Source: Bolinopsis microptera
Lineage: Eukaryota > Ctenophora > Tentaculata > Lobata > Bolinopsidae
NCBI RefSeq assembly: GCF_026151205.1
Contig: NC_087078.1
Location: 15,021,118-15,085,117 of the forward strand
DNA length: 64,000 nt
Reading direction: 5' to 3'
Shown: piece after piece, positions 22,671 to 34,341 of the stretch
Numbering within the stretch: position 1 is the stretch's first letter
Layout: each line of letters begins with the position of its first letter
Program-made: the position numbers and the translations under genes
Notes under the pieces: generated by a model
Databases searched by the model: none
What the model saw: the letters and a program-made list of their open reading frames with translations, nothing else
What the model was told of the DNA's origin: nothing

Positions 22671-22731
22671 GTAATAACTTTGCGGAGAAGCGTGTAAAGA
22701 GTCTTTACACGCTTCTCCGCAAAGTTATTAC
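22671..22731. repeat. 61-bp perfect palindrome with a 1-nt centre
   Basis: Arms 22671-22700 and 22702-22731 are exact inverse complements around a single G. A third copy of the arm's outer word, GCAAAGTTAT, lies at 22649-22658 next to the CT run. Confidence 0.95.
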
Positions 22732-24294
22732 AATATTTAATGTTTAACGAGATTAAATGTGTCTGAGCGGAATATATATGTAAGGCATATGTTGTCCAAG
22801 AGATGGGTATGTATGGAAATTAATAGAGTCACGTCACGCCTATATGCATGGGTTAGATCCTCATGGTCTGCAGTCCTTATCAGGTCCGGTCCTGGAACCA
22901 TACTTTAGGATACTCCAGTCGGTACTTCCTCACCACTATTTCGGTAGTCCACGTTTTTCCGCCTCGCACCCTTTTCCGTTGATGACACAGTCAGGTCAAT
23001 CATGCCGATTGCAAATCGTTTATCAGTTTAACGCCGATCATTGTTTCACCGTGAATTATATGATTATGACACCGTTATATAATTATATTTATCTTATCAA
23101 TTGGGGCCAACTCGTCAATTACAAAAAATTGTGAAATCTCTGATTTTCTCATCTCTCCTCATCGGAGGTGTCAACAGACCGGTCATGTTCACCCTCCAAG
23201 AGTACCATGGTTACTCAGTATTCTCCCCCCTCCTCCACTTAGTAGTGACTCGTGCGTCATTTTTGTGTTGGTTGGTCCTTGGACGAGATCCGTTTTGCGT
23301 GTCAGTCTCCGGTTTCAACTATTATCTTCACTATAATTACTAATTTGCTTATGAGTATCGGTTCGTGATATACGATCACGGTTTTGCGTGATAGTGTAGT
23401 TGAACTTAATCAAGGTTTAGCTGGTTGCTTTGTGTTCGTTATATTCTTGATGTGGTTGAATATTTCTTTGAATTTAAGATTTATTTCTAAGTTTTGCTGT
23501 TTTTGTTTTCTTTATTTACCCGCGTGTCTATACTTACTCCTTTTCTGATGGATTATTTCCGAAAAATGGCGCCTCTTGGACCTTGGTTAAATATAATTGG
23601 TTTATTAACTTAAAGATAAAAGTACCGAAACTCGAAAGTATAATGTTTTTAGAGGTTAATTTACTGAAAAGTTCGACAATAAAAACTAAACGATATATCC
23701 CAAAATATGGTGGATGTTAACTATGTGCCTTTTTCATTTTGTTGGTATTGGATAATTGTGGAACACAACAAGAAAATTGATAATAATCTTGTGCGAGGGT
23801 AGGGACCCAGATGTCGTTTCTAACCCAAATAAACTTTAAGGAGGCTTCTCATCAGTAGCCGCACCTCCTTACTCGGTATTGGATAACATTATTAATGTTA
23901 TTATCCAATAGCAGTAAATAATTATTAATTTGCATGTCGCTTGTCTTATTTAAAACTATAAGACGAAAGAAGTGTGTATCACTGATCAACAGAAAAATAT
24001 TGAAAATATTTTTGATCAATGATTTTTCATTTTAAAACAATCATATTCGATCATATAATCCATCGCAAACAACTCATACTAGTAGCAGGCTTACTTGAAC
24101 GAGTTGAACGACCACTACAAAAACTTACCATACTGGCCAGTAAATTTTTCGCCAGGCCATCTTAAACAATTAATAAAATTGCGCGGGAGCACGAGATTTC
24201 GGTGAAACCAATCGGTAGATTGTATGGTATTGGTCAGTGCTGGGTGCCATGCGACCATGCAGCGGCCCGGTTGGACTAATTGGTTCATTGCCAG
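22732..24294. other. Non-coding stretch, no gene seen
   Basis: Overlapping frames at 22844-23134 and 23101-23343 have no family signal. A 34-bp imperfect hairpin at 23877-23910 carries CCAAT on both arms, and GGTATTGGATAA occurs at its start and again near 23741. Confidence 0.4.
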
Positions 24295-24491
24295 AGTTCA
24301 ACTCATTGGATTCTCCTCGTAAACGCTACAATTCGGCCAGAGGTTCAATATATTGCATCATTAATCACGATCTCGGGGCACCAGTCTTTGCCGATGTTCT
24401 CTAAAATCTTGGCTTCAAATTTCTGCGGAAGGTGGAATGTGATCCGTTTAAACTGCTTATCTCAGCCTCTGATAGTGATAGTGATGATTGA
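24295..24491 (+). pseudogene. Caspase-like p20 fragment, degenerate
   Basis: After the acceptor-like TTGGTTCATTGCCAG at 24294, the frame from 24297 reads RYNSARGSIYCIINHDLGAP, then VFADVL, a TAA at 24402, NLGFKFLRK, and ends DSDSDD with a TGA at 24489. The order Y-x-x-x-x-RG-x-x-x-C-I-I-N, then A-x-x-L-x-x-LGF, then S-x-SDSDD is that of the start of a caspase large subunit. The segment that normally follows IIN and carries the G-T/S-D-x-D region is missing, and two in-frame stops break it. No catalytic SHG or QACRG segment was found next to it. Caspases are cysteine proteases of cell death; this copy cannot encode one. Confidence 0.5.
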
Positions 24492-24765
24492 AGGTCGACA
24501 GCTCCATCAAACTAAGGTTTAAAGTAGGTTAATTCTTTACCTATTTATTTAATGAGCTATTTCAAGTCACAAATAGCAGTTTCTTATCTCGTGACAGTTC
24601 TGGGGTTAACAAAGTGTTTGTACTTACCGGCCCAAGTGGTCCCGGATGAAATATAAACCGGGACCATATTAAAAATCATATGCTCGGACTCGGTTGTACT
24701 GGTAAGTTGAGGTAAAATTATGATTCCTATTTTATAGTCGTGATTTATACTTGTAGTTTTTTAAG
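24492..24765. other. Non-coding, no feature seen
   Basis: No open frame or repeat of note. Confidence 0.4.
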
Positions 24766-24885
24766 TACAGTAAAACCCGATTTACCGCAGTAAATAAATA
24801 CAGAGTTAAGCCTTAGGAGAAGAAAAAGCCGCAATTAATCGGGGTCCACAGAAAGTCGGGGTTACTTGCTTAAAATGGCCAGCAA
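24766..24885. mobile_element. Possible pogo/Tigger-like MITE end
   Basis: TACAGTAAAACCCGATTTAC at 24766, followed by interspersed words such as TTAATCGGGGTCCAC, looks like the terminal part of a pogo-type element. I did not find a matching opposite end, so this is a resemblance only. Confidence 0.3.
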
Positions 24886-25023
24886 ATCGAGTTTGACTGC
24901 AGGTAGAACAACACTGCACAATCGTCTGCGTAGTTATCGTTAGTCAGCAGGGATACCACTGCCCGTGTACTTCCTGTTCCAGTCTTGTTCCAACGTTAGA
25001 TCAACCTTTGTAGTTCCGACGCG

Positions 25024-25135
25024 CACGTGACACGCGCCAGAGCACGTGACACGCGCCGCACGTGTAAACTACCCCACGTGACCCTGGAAACGACCGTAAA
25101 ACGAGGTCACGTGGCCCCAACAACAGGATCACGTG
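25024..25135. promoter_or_regulatory. Cluster of six CACGTG sites in a CpG-rich patch
   Basis: CACGTG at 25024, 25043, 25059, 25075, 25108 and 25130. The first two sit in a tandem CACGTGACACGCGCC. CpG is much denser here than in the flanks. CACGTG is bound by bHLH-zipper factors such as USF, MAX/MYC and MITF/TFE. A promoter or enhancer is likely; the transcript is not known. Confidence 0.6.
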
Positions 25136-27047
25136 CGCGTGTTGCTTGGGATTAGTGTGGGAAAGTGGCAGCCCTAGTGGCGGCAGCTCCCTCTACCCAG
25201 CTGGATGGTTGACTCTCAGACTTTCCTGCTAATAATTGGGTACATTTATTATATATGAAGTATATATATGCGTTATAATTCAGTGTGCAGGAACAAGCTG
25301 CTCCTTGAAGTGCTGTGGTACGTGTTTCAGTATTGTCTCCTCATCTCCTGTTAGTCCTTCTGTAAGTGTTATACGACTAGTATAGCCAAACTTAACTGTT
25401 TTGTAGTCAGTGTTATCTGTTTTACAGTTTGTAGTCTGAGTAACAGCTTTGCAGTCAAAATGATCTGCTTTGAGCGTCTGTTTTTGCTGTTGTCACAGTC
25501 TCATAGCGTGGCAGCCTCACTGGATAGTTTAGTCACGTGATAGGTAGGATTTTGTTTTCGTAATAACGATTGTAATAACGATTGTCAGGTTTCGTTTGCT
25601 GGTCTCTAACCTTTTAACTGCATTAACTTATTAAGTCTACAGATCTGACGAATTCTACGTTTCTTGCAACACTACTTGCCCATCAATTTGGGTTTCGTTT
25701 ATAACTCGTTGTAACTTAACCGTAAAATTGGATCGAGCATATCATTGTTTGTTTTACAAATGTGCTGGGTTACTGATTTTTGATACTTAATACTTATGGT
25801 ATCAGCAAATTAAAATGATCTGCAACTTGGGTAACTTGCTGTCTTTAATTTGATATAACTACATCAACATCAACAATGTCGTCACCAAATTTAAAACCAT
25901 TGCTACAGTATCCTTATCACGAGATGCCGTCACCACACTTCGATTTTGAACTAGTGATACAATATTCAACTCACGAGACGTCCACATTCACGGCACGCCG
26001 AGCAGCACTGCACAAAATATAATATAGAGAAACCTGTACGTGCACAATGTGTTTAGTCACGGTGAAGTAAGCGGTTCTAGTTAAAGCTTAACAAACAGTT
26101 TAGTAGTTGTGTAACCGCATACTCTTTATAATTAACGGCTCAAGGATTACAAAGGATTACAAATAAGCAGTTTTAATTGGATTTTGCTTCATAAATCTTA
26201 TTAGGGTACCAAACTGTGGAATTTGTTGAATCGACGCGATATTCTCTGAAATCTTGCTGTCTTTTCCAGGAGGAAAATACAGTTTCGCTATGTGACTCCC
26301 AAACTGTATACATTTTTCTCACTTTCTCGGAACACTTTATTCTTTTAAGATAAACTAGGGCATCTTCTGATTTTCTTTATTATCTTGTCCAACATTGCAG
26401 ATGAGATTTAAAGAAATCTTGACTGTGACAGGAGTATTTGATCATAAAATAAAGCCGGGCACATATATGGCTTGGTAAAGGTTGCACCTTCACAGAACAT
26501 ATTTTTCTATTAATATGAAATTCTGATTGCTTCTTGTTTGACTCAATAAATATGCTGTAATGATTTCCAGATACGTTACGACATCCAACGTCATATCGTG
26601 ACGTAAAACATAGAAATTGGGCTTTTAAAAGTCTCTTTAATCATCAAGCAAATGTTGTTTATAGATCTGAAATACTGGATATAGTGGTGGGGAATGAAAC
26701 CATATTTTTCTCAGTATTGAATCTATCGCTCTAGTACGTGTTTTGAACGTAGTATACCACTCATCAACCCGCTAATATGAACTGCATGATTATCTTCACG
26801 ACACCGTTTCGTTTAACTAGCCACCTTGTATCAAACTTCTAGAACATACTATGTTACAAAATAAGACTACCCCGTTACTTGCTATCGCTAGTAACACTGA
26901 AACTACAGCAGTGACTCTACAATCTACATGCAACTGCTCTTCCGATTGGAGAGTCTATTAAAAGTAATAGTACATATTGTAGCACTAAATAATAATAATC
27001 GTTAAAACTCGGCCCTTTTCCCATGACCGGTTCCTCTTCGCCAACGT
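25136..27047. other. Non-coding stretch, no gene seen
   Basis: AT-rich. Could be transcribed from the 25.0-kb cluster. No coding exon recognised. CACGTG again at about 25535. Confidence 0.4.
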
Positions 27048-27108
27048 CCAATCAGACCCTTCCACTTGTCTTTCTCGACCAATCAGAAACGAGGAAGATG
27101 TCCACGTG
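27048..27108 (+). promoter_or_regulatory. CCAAT-CCAAT-CACGTG module 1
   Basis: CCAATCAG at 27048 and 27079 (31 bp apart) and CACGTG at 27103, 24 bp after the second CCAAT. CCAAT is the NF-Y site. Shared spacing with the modules near 29.1, 43.5 and 45.3 kb suggests a real promoter element. Confidence 0.6.
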
Positions 27109-29023
27109 TGACACGAGAATATGATTTTTGCGTAGGAGTAGTACTTGTCGATCGGCCGCGCTGCGGGAACATTAGTTACAGCTATCTTCGGATCATATGC
27201 ATGTTGGGAGACCGGATCGTTATAATATTGGAAAACAAGAATATATTTTCATATCGTTTTGCAATATTTTCTTTCTCTGGATTCTGGAATTATAGGCCCT
27301 AAGGGTGGGTTGGTGCGCTGTCCTGTGCTCAGAAGGAGTGTGCGCTACTAGTACTAACGTTCAATTTATTGTGGTTGATAAGTGAGGTTCGGAAGCAAAA
27401 GTGGTCCGTTTTAGTTTCCTTACCACAATTCATACTCCATCATTTATTAACGTAACTTTATGACGAATTGAAAATGGTGCTGTGTCCGGTATCCTTTATT
27501 ATCACACCGCAATTCATCAACCTAGATTAACCTAACTACACGGTCAATTTATTGAGGTTTGGTCCTGAGATTCGGATGCAAATGTGGTGCACAGTTGTAG
27601 TAAAGTTTTTTATTCCCAAACCACAATTCATCCTCGTAAATTTAACAATTAATCGAGGCATATTTTTATCAGTAGGATGCAAAAGGGGTGCCTAATCTGT
27701 GACATAGGTTGTTGTTATCTCACACAACTTGGATAAAGTCTTATCAGTAGCGTTTAAGTCTTATCACAACTCCTTAGTTTTGATAAGAGGTATGAATTCG
27801 TTATTAATCACCTCTACTTGACGGAAACTTTTGCTACTTTTAAAGAACAAATTTAGTTCAGCGCACTATATTTTATGGGGTTTCTAGTCATGTTAGCACT
27901 TATGTTGTTTCAAATTTTATCAACTTTTTTTCTAATTAGCGGCTGGTATTATAACGAATGTATTAGCAGATATTTTAAGGCTATTCTGCGTTGTGTGACA
28001 GACTCTACCAATTACTACCTAAATACATGGTCTGCCCCAGGGCATATAACTATAAGGAAGGGCCTATAAGAGTATAAGGAAACCACTGTCACATGTCAAA
28101 ACAAATACGCTGCTATAAGGGGCTCTCCTTCATTATCTCACCAACAGGTAGCTGTGTAGCTGATAATAGGGGTAGGTGTAAGCTTCTTTTCAAGGACCTT
28201 CAGGGCCTTCCTAGGCCCTGATAGACCACTGATTACAGTTAGCTCTCTACTAATCTACTAATATGGTGTGCTGAAGCTGATAGTAGTGGAAAGGTAGGGC
28301 CAGGTAGGAGAGGAAGTTGAGCTTGTGTTGGTGGCGGAAGTGGGTGTGTATAGTGCGCTATAGTGCGATGTTATAGTGGAGAGCGGAGAGAGTGGAGCCA
28401 GCCAGACTACCAGGCAATTATAGACTGAATCATTAGCAGTGGCATGTCTAGCTGTTCTGGGTGTAGTGCTGCAGGTCTGCTTGTTACATTTGCAGGGTTA
28501 GTTTGGGAGGGTATATTTTAGGTGGTTGTGGTGCAGTTGGTGAGTATGTCCAGTTTATAAGAGAATACCACTGATATATAACTTAATAGATAGTGTCTGA
28601 ACTTAGATGAGTGACGAGTGAAGATCTAAGACTGATTTAACAAGGACTGCTTCATTACCGAAGCCCCTCAGACTGCAAGTTCAGCCCAGTCACTCCCACT
28701 TGTAATATGGTTATAACGTTCTATCTATTGATTTGAATGACCAGTACTTTAGTTGTAGTTGTCATGGCTAGTGGAGAGTTAGAGGTTTTGTTACGGGTAC
28801 TGATTGAGACACGGTGTGGTGTGGTACCAGGTTGACTGACCCTAAACCCCGGGTCTCAGCCGATGTTATAACCAACTCCCGTCTATTTCAGGCTCATGTC
28901 AGACCATTGATTTGATGAACCACCTCAGATTTACCATATTCTTTTTATGGCAGGCTGGACCTAAATAGTTTTTCTCTTAAAATTCAAGTTTCAACCGCAT
29001 CCGACATGGTCAAGAGCAACTCT
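27109..29023. other. Mostly non-coding; one weak caspase-like peptide
   Basis: A frame ending at 28069 reads NTWSAPGHITIRKG just after an acceptor-like TTCTGCGTTGTGTGACAG. This faintly recalls the start of a caspase small subunit. Nothing else coding was recognised. Confidence 0.3.
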
Positions 29024-29083
29024 CCAACCACTCCACTCTGTCCACCTCATCCCCCAATCAGAACCCAGCTCCACTCCCACGTG
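29024..29083 (+). promoter_or_regulatory. CCAAC-CCAAT-CACGTG module 2
   Basis: CCAAT at 29054 and CACGTG at 29078, 24 bp apart. CCAAC, one base from CCAAT, lies 30 bp upstream at 29024. The flank ACCTCatcCCCCAATCAGAACCCAG resembles module 3. GC-richer sequence to about 29240 may be the start of a transcript. Confidence 0.55.
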
Positions 29084-29249
29084 ACTCCCCGCCCTCCAAT
29101 ACCACTCCAGAACACTACCCACGAGACCCTGTGATGCTAGTCCGAGCTAGCCTAGCTCGGGTTACAGTCAGGGTCGGTCTGACGCCCCTGATTACCCGCT
29201 CTGAGGGACGCCGCTCCGACTCTAGAGAGGGGTCCTAGCTATTTAGTTC

Positions 29250-31028
29250 ATTCGGCAGACTTAACGTGGTCCTCTTTTTTAGTACGTTTAGCCAGATGTT
29301 CGGGAGATCGGCTGGACTTAGTATCTGGGGGATTTTCCTGGTTTTGTTAGAGGTGATTTGTGTGAAGGAAGTGCGAGGTTGGGTGGTCTTATTGGTGTAG
29401 TGGGGTGATCGGACCCCTTCAGAGATGTTCCTGCACTGTTTAGCTTTTCTAGAGTTTCGTCATTTAGATCTAACCTTACAGTTCCTGTTTTTGCACTTAG
29501 TCCGTCTTTAAAGAGAGCTGAGATCAGAGATACTAACTCTAATTTAAAGCCGATTTATTTGAGCGCGTACAGGTGACCTTATATAATTATCAGCGGTGAA
29601 AATCCACATTTCACATTTGTGGGGCCATAACTTTGTCGTTGTCTTGCATTCTCCCGAATTTGACTTAAACGCTACTCCCTCATGCAAAAAACAGTCCATG
29701 TATTGTGTCATTGCTAAGTTTATAAACTTAGAGACGCTCTGCTCCTCATAAACCATTATATATTTCACAGAAATATTTTATTTATGAGAGACCGGATATA
29801 AGGGTCGAGTATACAATTACAATCCGCCACATTATATACTCCCCAATATAATGAATAAAATGTAAGTAAATTCTTAAATTCAATCCTCACGACGTCCGAT
29901 CACACACTCAATAAATATTCAATAAGTAATCGCAAGCTCTTTATACATGCATGAATAGATCAACGACAAATGTATGTTGTTTATGGTTGTATTGTTGTCA
30001 GAGTGATACACGTGGGCACTACTGTGTGTGACACGCCCTTAATACCAGGTCGACTACCAGGCTAGTTCCGGATACAGATAACTTCTTTGTTTGACCTTGG
30101 TACTAATCGATTACTCATCGGCTAATCGACTATAGATATGTCAAATTTCCTGCCATTTTCGTTGGATCGCCAATATTTCAAGAGTTAATTCTTTTTAGTT
30201 TTTTTTGTTCCAAAAATACCCATTTTGGTGGAGTAAGCTGCTTACATTTACCACCAGTTTTACCTGAATGCGGTCAATGACGACATATTTACGATGTTTT
30301 CCTGAATCCATCACTTTAGTGGCTTCGAATTCTTGCAGAATCACATCAAGAAAAAGGAATTTACAGAAATGCTAAAAGTGTAATCGAGCTGTTTGCGCTG
30401 CAGTGCCTTTTTAACTTAATTTCGTGTCACTAACACAATATTTTGTGACCGTATGTGCGTTGATGCTGCTTCAAACTTGATTTTTGATAAATATTATTAT
30501 TATCCGAATCAAAGTTTGTTATTTGATACCCTAACATGCCTGTTAAAATTCCAAACATGTATGTAATACCTTATTATACCTACAACTACAATAGAGGATT
30601 GAATTAAGCACTCAAAACCCAGCCTTCACGCTCTGCGCTCATCTGCATCCTGTAAACTATCTTAAAGTACGTGTTCTCCGCGGTATTTGACGTAAAAGTA
30701 CGTATTCCTCATATTATTTGACGTATAATATATCGAATCCGCGGAAGTACACTGATAGAAAGCTTCAATCGGGGCAGGGCTCATACCAAATGTATATTAC
30801 TAGCTGTAAATATTGAATATAGCAATTAGAATGCTGGTACACATTCCAGAGTTAAATCACGCCCTCTCTCTCCCCAGCTCTGTAGTTGACATCTGTTGCC
30901 CCCGCGCTCTCGTACCGTTGTGAGGAGCTTCACCACTTTAGCTCGGGGAGTCATTATTATTATGTTGTTCTGTAGTTATAATGTTGTGTGTAGTAAAGTG
31001 GTGGGGTGTGGTCTTCGTTGTCGGTTGT
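29250..31028. other. Non-coding stretch, no gene seen
   Basis: AT-rich with scattered CACGTG (about 30010). No supported exon. Confidence 0.4.
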
Positions 31029-31094
31029 GTTCTTGTGTTCTTGTGCTCTTGTTTCTTGTGTTCTTGCCGTCTTGAGGGGGGCGGGGGGGGGGGG
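31029..31094 (+). repeat. TTCTTGTG cryptic repeat running into a G-rich tract
   Basis: Several TTCTTGTG-like units from about 31029 to 31070, then two G runs split by one C at 31076-31094. A GT repeat lies nearby at 31292-31310. Confidence 0.75.
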
Positions 31095-34000
31095 TCGTTG
31101 TAGTGTTTGGTGTTCTTTGTAAAGATCTCTTTAATTATGTTTCTCAGAGGTTAAAATGTTTAAATAAGATCATTTTATTAGTTTTCCACAGAAATATTTT
31201 GATCAGAGAGAGCATTGGGTTTTAAAGAGCAGTTGTCATGCTATGCTGAGTGTCGTGGCAGGTGGATCGTATGCAGATCACTCTTCATATCTGTGTGTGT
31301 GTGTGTGTGGGGGGTTGTATCGTCTTGTGGTTTAAAAACGGGAAATGGCTCCTACTATTTCGGTCCCTTTTGAGAGGATCTATTTTGGGAATCTGTCTGC
31401 TTGCTATACAGCTGTCTTTCCTAACTGACCATGAGCTGAAATCATTGAGACGTGCGAGTTTTGCGGGCTAAATCCAACTCTAATTTCTATTTTTAGTCCC
31501 GCCTCTACACAGATTCTAAAAATTTAACGTGTCACGTGACGAGTTAGAATGCACTCTTGTGCCCGGATTTAGATTGATGACTAAGTATCCTTTGAGGTTG
31601 TTTTTAGAGACACAATGAATTGAGGGCTAGCTTGCCAATGATCTGTATTCCACACTTTGGTTTACCTGCGTGTTAAGTCTTTCCGTTTAAATAGCAGACT
31701 GTTGCGAGTTTGCACCCCCTCATATTTTACACTGGGTTATCACTTGTGTGCTTAATTTAGATTCTAAGAAATCACCTTTTTGAAGAGCCGCGCATTTGCA
31801 TTTTATACTCTCCCTTGACAGAATAGTATTTTTAATATTTATTATTTACCCTTTGATCCATGCACTTATTATACCCTAAATAGTCATCGCAATTACTCTA
31901 ACCCTCTTGTATTTTATTCACGAGACGTTGCTTCTACATTTTGTTAAATAAATCGGTGCGAGCTCGCGTTATTAAATACATCATGAAGTTTACTCTATTT
32001 TAATAAGTATAAAGTTTGCCAAACTAAATAGTTGCTACTTTAAGTCTTTAATGTTACTTAAAAGTTTGAGCCGGAAATCATTAAGTTTCTCTAACGTTGA
32101 GTTTGTTTAATTATTTATATAAATGAATATTAAGTAATGGCTTTTCTTAGCTTCCAAATTAAATTTTTAGGACTGTGCCGCTTACTATTAGTATTTTTAA
32201 CTATGCCAACATATAACACATACGCCAGTTAGGGGAGTTGGGACCTGTAGGTCACTTTAGCCGACACCATCAGGCTGTGTAGGTTTGTGTTCTGTGTAAG
32301 CAGTGTAATGTACTGGGTACACCGGTACACCGGTAGGTAGTGTAGTGGAAGTGTATGTGGAAGTGTATGTGGTAGAAGGTATGTGTAGCTGTCTCCTTCA
32401 CCCACATGCCCGAGCATGTAAATATGTAATACTACTAAGTTATTTTTGTGTTTTGTGCCCGAGTCTTGAGGCATATCTTTTCCTCCTTCTCAAATCTCAA
32501 TAAATGATTTCTCTGTTCACTGTAACATGTTATTTTATGTTAGATTTAGCTTCGTTCTGTTGGGTTTTGTTTGGTGAAATCGTCTATAAATATTTACCTG
32601 ATTGATAAATTAGAAGGAGGTATTTGAATAAGTTAAAAATGCGGTTTATGCGGGTTTATGAAATTAGATTTCACAAGATAAAGGTTTTACAGTGAGGCTC
32701 TTTTTATAGATGTGGCTGATTATAAACAATTTTTACAGTTACCAGATGTAGAAATACTAACGAGGTCTTCAGTTTAACTACAACACGTGAGACACTAGTT
32801 GTAGTGAACCACTAGCCAGACACCAGTAGACTTCAAAGAAAGTCTCCATAAGTCTTACCCTCAATTTGCTGTGATTTCACTTTTTGTGTTTGCATTACTG
32901 GGTTTTGCTTCAGATAGTAATTAAAGGATTTACCAATTAAGTCTAATTCTACTTATTAACAGAACAAATTCCTCCATTCAATGAGTGCCTACTCAACCGC
33001 TAGCCACTTTAAAGAAAGACTCCATTCAATGCACTTAGCCCAGAATTTGCTGTGGTCTCAGTTATTGTGTTATTTGTGGTAACTTGCTTCTTCTTTCGTT
33101 GGGACATGGCCTGAATCCTATTGGAATTTTTATCTGATGGCGACTGTTTTCTAAATTTTCTTTCCAATTCCATCAGTTGTTACTTTTGTTCAAACTGCGA
33201 ATCTGTGATTCTGTTCGATCATTTGAATGTGAATAATGTAGTGTAGTTATAATTCCAACTACATTTCCAACTTTCAGCACTTTCTAACCTCTTCCACAAT
33301 TATTTCAATATTAATAATAGATAATTTTAAAACATTCACTCGATTCCTTGCTGCTTGGAGTCCAGTTTATACATGATACATTCCACAACTACAGTCCCTG
33401 GTATACCCAAAAAGGGCTAAATACCAAACACCGTCAGTTTTACGTATCTTTTTATTAATTTCCCAAATTTTCGATGATGACATCTTAATTCTTTATCTTG
33501 ATGATAATGTGATATATTCTGTCCAATGAATAATGTACTGTCATGGGTAATTAGATTATCGGAACACCTACTTCACAAGCTTACCCATCACATGACAGAA
33601 CACACCACTCTTTGAAGTCTACCCCTCCTCAGTACCTCCCTCAGTTAGATGTGTTTTGTGTTTAATTTGATCACCTGGCACGCTGCCAGCCGATGATCGA
33701 ACTGGTGAATGTTAAGTCACGGTCATGCGGTTATTATTGGATGAAATGGTCGTAGATACAAGATACGAGGGTATCTGATGTACCAAGATATTTTAATCTC
33801 ATGGTGATGCGGTCAGCTGGTTTGTGGTGAGAAAGTTTTACTTTTTGGCTCCAGATTTTTCTCATCGAAAAGCCTCACCTTTTCTTTACAAATTGACAGT
33901 AAAAGGTTTATGCAGCGAACAATGAAAATACTTCAATGATCTGCCTAACACAGATTTAGACACTTAACTCCAGACCGTTTGATTGATATAAAGTAACGGC

Positions 34001-34119
34001 CCAGTCGCAGATTTTCACTATTTCTGATGGAGATCCGCAAGGTCGTTATCGTCAAACCCTGAATTGAGACTGGGTAAAATTTCATCTTGAATCTAAATTC
34101 AATCTGGTGTGGTCAGCTA
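31095..34119. other. Non-coding stretch, no gene seen
   Basis: About 32800-32920 and 32985-33095 are diverged direct copies sharing CTAGCCA, AAAGAAAG(T/A)CTCCAT and AATTTGCTGTG. CACGTG near 31534 and 32785. No supported exon. Confidence 0.4.
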
Positions 34120-34341
34120 ATGGACAATGACACAACAATCCAGAGACTGATACTTATACTCGATACTAGTATCCAGACTGTTTTACCGTTGAGAAGAGTG
34201 ACCAATAACCTGGCACTATTACCTCGCCGCTTCCGCTCAGCCATGACAAGTTTTGGGACCAGCCTGGCGGAGACATGTAATAATCTGTTCAAGCCAAGCA
34301 TCTCGAGTATTAGTGACCTGCCGAACACTTCACTATTTTAG
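34120..34341 (+). CDS. Candidate terminal coding exon, unidentified
   Basis: A 73-codon frame from an ATG at 34120 to TAG at 34341 with more even codon composition than its surroundings. Two possible acceptors exist: TCTGGTGTGGTCAG before 34116, which is weak, and CCTCGCCGCTTCCGCTCAG before 34240, which is better and would leave about 33 codons ending in DLPNTSLF. The minus strand is also open here, which weakens the case. I do not recognise the peptide. Confidence 0.25.
   Translation: MDNDTTIQRLILILDTSIQTVLPLRRVTNNLALLPRRFRSAMTSFGTSLAETCNNLFKPSISSISDLPNTSLF

Noticed and set aside
22844-23343. Two overlapping frames of 96 and 80 codons
   Set aside because: No family signal, overlapping in different frames, AT-rich, no splice support.
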